Shown here one piece after another: positions 38,812 to 45,625 of a DNA stretch of 45,625 bases (positions within the stretch are counted from its first letter, which is position 1; every line of letters starts with the position of its first letter). A program made the translations under genes and the position numbers. The stretch comes from Desulfacinum sp. (GTDB lineage Bacteria; Desulfobacterota; Syntrophobacteria; Syntrophobacterales; DSM-9756), in contig JACIYN010000022.1 of the NCBI GenBank assembly GCA_014359885.1, positions 1 through 45,625 of the forward strand, in the 5' to 3' direction. The notes under the pieces were generated by a model. It did no database searches and was not told the DNA's origin. It saw nothing but the letters and a program-made list of their open reading frames with translations.

Positions 38812-40857
38812 TCACTGCAAAGCCTTGGACACCGCCACGGCACTCACCTTGAACTCGGGGATCTTCGCCATCGGATCAAAGGCCTCCGCACTGGTCAGAA
38901 TGTTGGCGGGACTCTCTCCAAAGTGGATGGGAACGAAGATCGTTCCGCGGCGGACGCGCCGCGTGAGGCGTGCCGGCGCTTCCATTTCCCCCCGCCGCGA
39001 GGAGACCCGGACGAGCTCCCCTTCCCGGATGCCCAGTTCCCGAGCGTCTTCCGGATGGATCTCCACGTAGCCCTCCCTTTGCTCCGCGTCCAGGCGTTGG
39101 GAGATACGTGTCATGGTTCCCGTGTGGTAGTGGGCGAACATCCGCCCCGTGGTGAGCTGAAACGGGGTCTCCGCGGACGGCAATTCAGCCGGATCCCGGT
39201 GCTCCACGGCATGGAATTTCCCCAAGCCCCGAGAGAAGCGGTCCTTGTGGAGAAACGGCGTGCCGGGGTGATCCGGTGCGGGACAAGGCCACTGGATGCC
39301 GTCGATCCCCAGCCGATCGTAGCGGATGCCGCCGTAGAGCTTGGGGGCGAGCGAGGCGATCTCGTCCATGATCTCATGGGGACCGTTGTAGTCCATGGGG
39401 ACGCCCATGGCCTGGGAGAGAAGGCAGAAGATGCGCCAATCCGGCAGGCTTTCCCCCACGGGCTCCACGGCCTGTCGGATCCGAAGGCAGCGGCGTTCGG
39501 AATTGGTGAAGGTGCCGTCCTTTTCCGCGCAGGAAGCCGCCGCCAGCACCACGTCGGCCACCTGGGCCGTCTCAGAAAGGAAGATGTCCTGGACCACCAG
39601 GAAGTCCAGTTTTTTCATGGCATGGCGCAGGTGGTTCCAGTCGGGGTCGCTCAGGCGCGGGTTTTCGCCGATCACGTAAAGGGCTTTCAATTTTCCGTCC
39701 ATCATGGCCTGGGCCATTTCGGTGATGGTGAGACCGGGCTGGGGCGGGATGGGAACGCCCCAGGCCTCGGCGAAGCGGTCCCGCACCTCGGCGTCGGTTA
39801 CCGGCTGATAGCCCGGCAGGACGTTGGGAAGTCCCCCCATGTCGCAGGCGCCCTGCACGTTGTTCTGGCCCCGCAGGGGATTGACGCCGCCGCCGCGCAC
39901 GCCCACGTTGCCGCAGAGAAGCGCCAGGTTGCAGACCGCCTTCACATTGTCCACGCCGGTGGTGTGCTGGGTGATCCCCATGGCGTAGAGGATGGAAGCC
40001 GGTTTGTTTTTGGCGTAGAGCCGGGCCATCTCTTGGACCACTCCGGCGGGGACTCCCGTCAGGGCCTCCACCCGCTCCGGAGTGTAGGCGAGAACCGATT
40101 CGGAAAACTCCTGGAAACCTTCGGTCCTCGCCCGGATGTAGGCTGCATCGTGCCAGTTGTTCGCCAGGATGTGATACATCATGCCGTTCAGCAGGGCGAT
40201 GTCCGTGCCCAGCCGGTGTTGGACCGCCACGTCGGCATAAAGGCCCAGATGGATCCTTCGGGGGTCGGCCACCACCAGGGCCGCCCCCTTTTCCCGGGCC
40301 CGCAAAACCCGCGTGGCGATGAGCGGGTGGCATTCCGTGGTGTTGGATCCGATCACCAAAAGGCACGCGCTCTCTTCCATTTCGGCGATGGAATTGGTCA
40401 TGGCTCCACTTCCGAATGCGGCGGCAAGACCTACCACCGTGGAGGAATGTCAAAGCCTGGCGCAATGGTCGATGTTGTTGGTCCCCAGCGCGGTCCGGGC
40501 GAATTTCTGGGCCAGGAAGTTTTCCTCGTTGGTGATCTTGGCCGACACGAGCACTCCGATGGCGTCCGGTCCGTGCTTTTCCCGGATGTCCCCAAGTCTT
40601 TCCGCCGTGGTTCGGATGGCGCGCTCCCAACTCACCTTGTGGAACCGCCCTTCGGTCTTCAGGAGGGGCGCTTTGAGCCGAAGGGGATGGTGCACGTAGG
40701 CATGGGCGTTCCAGCCCTTGATGCACAGTTTCCCCTCATTGACCGGATGGCTCTTCAGGGGCAGAACGCCCGTGATCCTGCCGTTCAGGACCTTGTAAAG
40801 AATCCCGCATCCGGTGCCGCAGTAGGGACAAACGGATGGAACAAGCCTGTAATCCAT
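38812..40857 (-). CDS. fdhA: Formate dehydrogenase catalytic subunit, selenocysteine-containing
   Basis: The gene is read through an in-frame UGA (40452-40450), giving 681 residues with Sec at 136 in [26 protein letters not shown]. This is exactly where formate dehydrogenases have Sec or Cys followed by the catalytic His. The [4Fe-4S] motif is C10-x2-C13-x3-C17...C45. Later blocks are SNTTECHPLIATRVLRARE, GVRGGGVNPLRGQNNVQGAC and NSERRCLRIRQAVEPVGE. There is no twin-arginine signal, so the enzyme is cytoplasmic. It is the last gene of an operon with an HdrA fusion, MvhD and an Fe-S/FrhB-like subunit. It probably oxidises formate or reduces CO2 with Hdr-type electron bifurcation. Confidence 0.93.
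40410..40452 (-). promoter_or_regulatory. SECIS-like element of fdhA
   Basis: Just after the UGA on the minus strand, CGGTGGTA pairs with TGCCGCCG (with G-T pairs; 40439-40432 and 40426-40419). The apical loop contains GGTC, as in the E. coli fdhF SECIS. The loop lies about 20 bases from the UGA, in the range of bacterial elements. Confidence 0.7.
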
Positions 40858-40880
40858 GGGTTTCCTCCATGCCCGGTCCT

Positions 40881-41699
40881 CTAGACCATCTCCCGGGATC
40901 GTTCGCCCGCAACCAGACGCTCCAGCTCGCCCTCCCCCAGCGGGCCCCAGAGGAGGGGAACCGGCTCACGGCCCGGCACATACCCGTACAGGTCGCAAAC
41001 CAGGGTGCCCACCTTCCGGTACAAGGACCGAAGGGGGATGTCCACGGGGCAGGCCTCCTCGCACAGCCCGCAATCGACACAACGGCCCGCCATGTGCACC
41101 GCTCGCACCAGATGAAAGAGCGGGGCTTCCGCAGGCAGGCTTCCCGTCTCCAACAATTCCGGGTCCTGCAGAGTGCATTGACTGCAGAAGCAAACGGGGC
41201 ACACATCCCGGCAGCCGTAGCACTTGAGGCACTTTTCCAATTCATGCATCCAGCGGGAAAAGCGCTCATCGGCTTCCCAGGTTTCCAGTTCCTCCAGGGG
41301 ACGCCCGCGCGGGATGCCGTCTCGGCGTTTTTGCGACCCGTTTTCGGGGCCGGCGAGGGACGAGCACACCACCCCTTCATGGAGGGGCGAAGGGCAGCAG
41401 GGTTCCTGCAAGAGAACCAGCCGTTCCCGGTCCAAGGCGTGCAAGGCCTGAAGGACGGTCACGGCCCTCTCCGTGCATGAACGCGCCAGCAGGCCCAGCC
41501 GGATGCGGGGGTCTTCCCGAAGGATCTCCACGGCGAGCTTTTCCAGGGGGTAGCGGTAAGGACCTTCCCGGAACGCCTCCAGCTCATGCAGGGCGTCCTT
41601 GCGGAAGACCCAGGGGATGGGATGACCTTCCACGGCTCGGTATCCCAGAAAGAGGTCCACGATGCCTTCTTCCAGCCATTGTTGAATGGTCTTACGCAT
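40881..41699 (-). CDS. Fe-S / FrhB-like electron transfer subunit of the formate dehydrogenase-Hdr complex
   Basis: This 272-residue protein has an N-terminal alpha/beta region resembling FdhB/FrhB-type subunits, including EPCCPSPLHEG. C-terminal Fe-S sites are CLKCYGCRDVCPVCFCSQC (around residue 157) and CVDCGLCEEACPVDIP (around 207), like those of HdrC. It probably links FdhA to the MvhD/HdrA flavoprotein. It starts inside the end of mvhD (eight-base overlap) and ends 23 bases before fdhA. No membrane segment or signal is present. Whether the N-terminal part still binds flavin is unclear. Confidence 0.8.
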   Translation of the reverse strand: MRKTIQQWLEEGIVDLFLGYRAVEGHPIPWVFRKDALHELEAFREGPYRYPLEKLAVEILREDPRIRLGLLARSCTERAVTVLQALHALDRERLVLLQEPCCPSPLHEGVVCSSLAGPENGSQKRRDGIPRGRPLEELETWEADERFSRWMHELEKCLKCYGCRDVCPVCFCSQCTLQDPELLETGSLPAEAPLFHLVRAVHMAGRCVDCGLCEEACPVDIPLRSLYRKVGTLVCDLYGYVPGREPVPLLWGPLGEGELERLVAGERSREMV

Positions 41700-42243
41700 C
41701 GCAACCTCCCGTGCCTTGCCAAAGGAGAGTGGTTTCAGGACGCACCCGGGCTCCGCTTTCGGCTTCCAGCACGCGGTCCGCGGTCTGGGGCGCCGGCGGA
41801 ACCCTTTGCGCCTCCTCCATGAGCCTTCTTCTCACCGTGATGGGACTGGGGCCCATGGCCCGGATCTGTTCGGTGAAGTCCCAAACCACCTTGGCGAATT
41901 TCTGCGCCTCGGCCGAAGAGATCCACTCCAGCCGCAGCCTCCCTTCCAATCCCACAAAGGCCAGCAGATCCTGCAGAAACCGGATCCTCTTCAGGGTGAT
42001 GTGATTACCGAACCGGTAATGGCAGTCGCCCAGGTGTCAGCCTCCCACCAGGATGCCGTCCGCGCCGCTCTGGAAGGCCCGAAGCAGATGGTGCGGAGAG
42101 ACCGAGGCCGAGCATAGGACGCGCAGGGGGCGGATGTGGGCCGGGTATCTCAATCGGCTCACCCCCGCCAGATCCGCGGCCCCGTAGGCGCACCAGTTGC
42201 ACAAAAAAGCCAGGATTTTCGGCCGAAAAGCTTTCTCTTTCAT
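41692..42243 (-). CDS. mvhD: MvhD-like [2Fe-2S] subunit with selenocysteine
   Basis: The frame is continuous through UGA 42039-42037, giving 183 residues with Sec at 69 in GADGILVGG-U-HLGDCHYRFGN. In MvhD proteins this place is Cys of the GGCHxGDCHY motif, a cluster ligand. Other Cys are C15 and C18 (LCNWCAYGAADLAG) and C44. The remainder (KRIRFLQDLLAFVGLEGRLR, SSAEAQKFAKVV) is standard for the family. MvhD passes electrons from a hydrogenase or dehydrogenase into HdrA. A hairpin suited to a SECIS follows the UGA. Start ATG 42243 lies 43 bases after the HdrA fusion gene. Confidence 0.9.
42004..42039 (-). promoter_or_regulatory. SECIS-like element of mvhD
   Basis: On the minus strand ATTACCG and CGGTAAT form a perfect seven-base stem with a GTT loop (42020-42004), about 17 bases after the UGA. 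The GG at the loop border and the distance fit bacterial SECIS elements. Confidence 0.6.
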
Positions 42244-42286
42244 GCCCTTTCTCCATGTGGGTCGCCGTCGGGGTGCCGGTCGCCGT

Positions 42287-45200
42287 TCAGGCGGCCAGGG
42301 CGGCCTTGATCTGGGCGACCATCTGCCGGTGTGTGAATCCCTGCACCGCGGGGGCTTCCGCGGGGCAGGCGGCGGCGCAGGCGCCGCAACCCTTGCACAG
42401 GGCCGGATTGACGCGGGCGGTCTCCGTGGTGTCGTCCCGTTGGATGGCTCCGAAGGGACAAATCTCCAGACAGAGGCCGCAGCCCGTGCACCGTTCCGGA
42501 TCGATCCGACTGATGATGCCTCCCACGGTGACCGTATCCCGGGTGAGGACGCCCAAGGCCTTGGCGGAAGCGGCCAGGGCTTGGGCCACGCTCTCTTCCA
42601 GGGCCTTGGGATAGTGGGCCATGCCGCACAGGAAGATCCCTTCCGTCGAAAAATCGACGGGTCGCAGCTTCTGGTGCGCTTCCTGGAACCAGCCGTCTTT
42701 GTCCAGTGGGAGCTTGTAGATGCGGGCCAGGTCCCGGTTGTCTCCCGCCGCGGCGCCGGCGGCCAGGCACAACAAATCCGTTTGCCATTCCACCATGCGT
42801 CCGAGGATCGGATCGCGCACCTGGACGGTCAAAGCCCCGTCCCGGCGGTTTACCCGCGGCTTGTGGTCCGGGTCGTAGCGGAAAAAGAGCACGCCGGCCC
42901 GGCGGGCCTCCTGATAGGCCTCTTCCTGAAGGCCGAAGGTCCTCATGTCCCGGTAGATCACAAAGATACGCATCTCCGGGTTTAGGGCCTTCAGTTCCAG
43001 GGCGTTTCGGATCGTGTGACTGCAGCAGACCCTGGAACAGTAGGGGTGGTCTTCGTCCCGGGATCCCACGCACTGGATGAAGGTCGCCGTGGAAAGGCTC
43101 CGGAGCGTCTCCTCGTCCCTTCTCAGCCGTTCGTCCAGTTCCAGGTTGGTGACGACGGCGGGATCTTCGCCATAGAGGTATTCTGCGGGTTTGTGCTCCC
43201 GCGCCCCCGTGGCGATGAGGAGGACCCCGTGATCGAGGGTTCGGATGGCTCCGTTTTCCCGGATCGTCGTGCGGAAGTTCCCCACGAAGCCTTGGGCCTC
43301 GGTCACGGCGGCGTTGAGGTGCAGTTGAATCTTCGGGTTGTCGAGCACCTCTTTTTTCAGCCGGTCCACGAAATCCGAAACGGGCTCCCCGCGCCACGTC
43401 TTGTAAAGCCTGAGGGCCGTTCCCCCCGGATCCGCATTCTTCTCCACCAGGTGCACCGGGTAGCCGTGGGTCGCCAGGTTGAGGGCGGCCGTCATGCCCG
43501 CCACGCCGGCTCCGACCACGAGGGCCGCCGGAACCACGGGAAAGGCGGTGTCCTGAAGCGGCGTGAGGAGGGTCGCCTTGGCCACCGCCATGCGCACCAT
43601 GTCCTGGGCCTTGCGGGTGGCTTCCTCCTTTTCCTCTCCGTGCACCCAGGAATCCAGGTTGCGGATGTTGGCCATCTCCAGCAGGTACTTGTTGAGACCC
43701 GCCTGGGCCAGGGTCTCCTGGAAGAGGGCCTCGTGCGTCCTGGGAGAGCAGGCGGCCACCACGATCCGATTGAGTCTCTTTTCATGGATCACCTGGGTCA
43801 TGCGCACCTGGGTGTCCTGGGAGCAGGTGAAGAGGTTGTCTTCCACGTGGACCACGTGGGGAAGGCTTCGCGCATAATCCGCCACCCGGGTTACGTCCAC
43901 CACGCCGCCGATGTTGATGCCGCAGTGGCAGACGAAAACCCCGATGCGGGGGGATTCCCGGGACACGTCCCTTTCGGCGGGCTTTGGGGGCACACGGGTC
44001 CGGCTGTGGCGCGCCGGCGCCAGGGCGGCTCCGGCGGCGGCCGCGGCGGCGGAAGCCTCCATGACGGACTGGGGGATGTCCTTGGGGCCCTGGAAGGCGC
44101 CGCACACATAGATCCCGGGCCGGGAACCGGCCACCGGCTCAAAGGACGAATGCTCGGCAAACAGATGATCGTTCAACCGCACGTCCAGCCGCTCGGCCAG
44201 CTTTTTGGCCTCCTCGGGCGTCTCCAGCCCCACCGAGAGCACCACCAGGTCGAACACCTCCGAGGTGATCCGACCCTCCTCGTCCACGTAGTGGATCTCC
44301 AGATCCCCGCCCGTTCCGGGCACCTCCTCGATGCTGTGCACCCGCGAGCGGATGAACCGCACCCCGTGCTCCTCCTTCGCCCGGTTGTAGTAGCGCTCGA
44401 AGTCCTTTCCGTGGGTGCGCATGTCCATGAAAAAGATCGCCGCCTCCAGCTCCTTTCCCGCATGCTCCTTGGCGATCACCGCCTCCTTGATGGCGTACAT
44501 GCAGCACACCCCGGAACAATACGCATGGTCGCAGTGGTGGATGTCCCGCGAGCCCACGCACTGGAGCCAGGCGATCTTTTTCGGTTCCTTCTCGTCGGAC
44601 GGGCGCACCACGTGGCCCATGGTGGGTCCCGAGGCCGAAAGGAGCCGCTCGAACTCCATGGCCGTCAGGACGTTGGGAAGGCGGGTGTAGGCGTAGGTGT
44701 CGTAGACGGCCGGATCGAAGGGCTGGAAGCCCGGAGCGAGAACAATCGCCCCCACCTCCAGCTCCCGTTCCCTGGGCGCATCCTCGTGGACCACCGCATC
44801 GGCCAGACACGCGTCCACGCACCGGTAGCACTCGGAGCAGATCCCGCAGTCGAGACACCGCGTCGCCTCGCGGCGCACCTGCTCTTCCGTGAAGCCCAGC
44901 TGCACCTCGTTGAAGTTCCCTTGCCGCTCTTGGGGCGAAAGCCGGGGCATGCGCTCCCGCGGGATCCGGTCATAGCCCTCCGTGGGGACGTCTCGGACCG
45001 GCTCCCAGGTCCTCTCCCGGCCTTCCCGGAGGTCCTCGCCTTGGATGAAACGGTGGATGGAAACGGCCGCTTCCTTTCCGGCCGCGATGGCCTCGATCAC
45101 CGTGGCCGGGCCCGTCACCGCATCGCCTCCCGCGAAGATGTCCGGATCGTCCGACTGAAGCGTCACCGGATCCACCTGGAGGGTCCGCCAGTCGCTCAGG

Positions 45201-45625
45201 CTGCAGGCGCATTCCGGGGTGAGGCACGCCCAGTCCGATTCCTGCCCGATGGCCGGGATCACCGCGTCCACTTCCAGGATGAAGTTGGACCCTTCCACGG
45301 GCACGGGGCGGCGCCGCCCGCTGGCGTCGGGTTCCCCCAGCTCCATGCGGACGCACTCGATGGCCTTCACCTTCCCGTTTTCCCCCAGGATCCGAACCGG
45401 GTTCACCAGCGTGTGGATCTCGATGCCCTCTTCGTGGCACTCCTCGATCTCCTCCTCGTTGGCGGGCATCTCCTCCAGGCTTCGCCGGTAGACGATGAAA
45501 GGCTTCTTCGATCCGGTCCGAAGGGCCGTTCGCACGCAGTCCATGGCCACGTTGCCGCCGCCCACCACGGCCACCCGGTCCCCCAGGAAGAGGCGGTTTC
45601 CGAGATTCACTTCCCTCAGGAAATC
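42287..45625 (-). CDS. HdrA-type electron-bifurcating flavoprotein fused to a GltD-like domain (5' partial)
   Basis: The visible 1112 residues continue beyond the right edge. The first 210 are the C-terminal half of a GltD/NfnB-like domain (VAVVGGGNVAMDCVRTAL, DDPDIFAGGDAVTGPATVIE). A four-Cys site follows (CLDCGICSECYRCVDAC), then a partial HdrA unit (WLQCVGSRDIHHCDHAYCSG, CCMYAIKEAVIAKEHA). A complete HdrA unit comes next, with VFVCHCGINIGGVVDV, FTCSQDTQ, FAD site ALVVGAGVAGMTAALNLA and CVGSRDEDHPYCSRVCC. The end has two clusters (CTGCGLCLEICP and CKGCGACAAACP). It would gather electrons from NAD(P)H, formate (via FdhA and MvhD) and ferredoxin. It is the first gene seen in this operon. Confidence 0.9.
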   Translation of the reverse strand, partial: DFLREVNLGNRLFLGDRVAVVGGGNVAMDCVRTALRTGSKKPFIVYRRSLEEMPANEEEIEECHEEGIEIHTLVNPVRILGENGKVKAIECVRMELGEPDASGRRRPVPVEGSNFILEVDAVIPAIGQESDWACLTPECACSLSDWRTLQVDPVTLQSDDPDIFAGGDAVTGPATVIEAIAAGKEAAVSIHRFIQGEDLREGRERTWEPVRDVPTEGYDRIPRERMPRLSPQERQGNFNEVQLGFTEEQVRREATRCLDCGICSECYRCVDACLADAVVHEDAPRERELEVGAIVLAPGFQPFDPAVYDTYAYTRLPNVLTAMEFERLLSASGPTMGHVVRPSDEKEPKKIAWLQCVGSRDIHHCDHAYCSGVCCMYAIKEAVIAKEHAGKELEAAIFFMDMRTHGKDFERYYNRAKEEHGVRFIRSRVHSIEEVPGTGGDLEIHYVDEEGRITSEVFDLVVLSVGLETPEEAKKLAERLDVRLNDHLFAEHSSFEPVAGSRPGIYVCGAFQGPKDIPQSVMEASAAAAAAGAALAPARHSRTRVPPKPAERDVSRESPRIGVFVCHCGINIGGVVDVTRVADYARSLPHVVHVEDNLFTCSQDTQVRMTQVIHEKRLNRIVVAACSPRTHEALFQETLAQAGLNKYLLEMANIRNLDSWVHGEEKEEATRKAQDMVRMAVAKATLLTPLQDTAFPVVPAALVVGAGVAGMTAALNLATHGYPVHLVEKNADPGGTALRLYKTWRGEPVSDFVDRLKKEVLDNPKIQLHLNAAVTEAQGFVGNFRTTIRENGAIRTLDHGVLLIATGAREHKPAEYLYGEDPAVVTNLELDERLRRDEETLRSLSTATFIQCVGSRDEDHPYCSRVCCSHTIRNALELKALNPEMRIFVIYRDMRTFGLQEEAYQEARRAGVLFFRYDPDHKPRVNRRDGALTVQVRDPILGRMVEWQTDLLCLAAGAAAGDNRDLARIYKLPLDKDGWFQEAHQKLRPVDFSTEGIFLCGMAHYPKALEESVAQALAASAKALGVLTRDTVTVGGIISRIDPERCTGCGLCLEICPFGAIQRDDTTETARVNPALCKGCGACAAACPAEAPAVQGFTHRQMVAQIKAALAA

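Noticed and set aside
40450..40452. fdhA as a pseudogene split by a nonsense mutation
   Set aside because: The stop is UGA at the exact Sec position, both halves are intact and a SECIS-like hairpin follows.
38611..40884. A 757-codon plus-strand frame opposite fdhA
   Set aside because: The minus strand encodes a textbook formate dehydrogenase once the UGA is read as Sec; the plus frame has no family match.
42037..42039. mvhD as two broken ORFs
   Set aside because: The frame and family sequence continue without a gap across the UGA, which replaces a conserved Cys.

Overview
The window looks like chromosomal DNA of a motile, anaerobic, GC-rich deltaproteobacterium (Desulfobacterota). A sulfate reducer or sulfur-metabolising relative near Syntrophobacterales is the best guess. 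The basis is a formate dehydrogenase / MvhD / HdrA cluster with in-frame UGA (selenocysteine) codons, a PhsAB-like molybdoenzyme beside a TauE/SafE-type permease, several sigma54-type two-component systems, and a CsrA/FliW flagellin control locus. The taxonomy is inference; no rRNA or other marker is present.

Region 1 (1-7000) is the late flagellar locus: a glycosyltransferase, flagellin, FliD, two tandem FliS paralogues and a FliT/FlgN-like chaperone. Facing them is csrA - nucleotidyltransferase - small ORF - fliW on the minus strand. Region 2 (7200-11900) holds a hicBA toxin-antitoxin pair, an HDOD protein, a membrane J-domain protein with three repeated modules, and a long acyl-CoA dehydrogenase.

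Region 3 (11880-21670) is a putative sulfur-oxyanion module. A TSUP permease and a small membrane protein are read leftward from a sigma54-type promoter. A receiver protein and a cytoplasmic PhsAB-like enzyme are read rightward from a second sigma54-type promoter. Beyond a 650-bp repeat island lies a 1127-residue NuoF-like/GltD-like flavoprotein that could connect the enzyme to NAD(P)H. Region 4 (21866-30902) is regulatory: two histidine kinase / sigma54 activator pairs, an archaemetzincin, an H-protein-like Cys-rich protein and a membrane protein.

Region 5 (31000-38700) carries a small Fe-S protein, a thioredoxin-HEAT protein, a spore-photoproduct-lyase-like radical SAM protein beside a ParB-like protein, purC, a membrane protein and tilS. 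Region 6 (38812-45625, minus strand) is an operon of an HdrA fusion (cut by the window edge), Sec-MvhD, an Fe-S/FrhB-like subunit and Sec-FdhA. It is probably a cytoplasmic formate-linked electron bifurcating or confurcating complex.

The intergenic DNA is unusually structured. Six genes end in arrays of 7-8-nt units that put stop codons in all three frames on the sense strand. A family of 140-217-bp MITE-like elements with GAGGCTGTCC ends is bordered by CTAG-like tetramers, and in three cases that tetramer supplies the TAG stop of the upstream gene. GGGGCG palindromes and CCCCCTTT...AAAGGGGG hairpins fill many of the remaining gaps.
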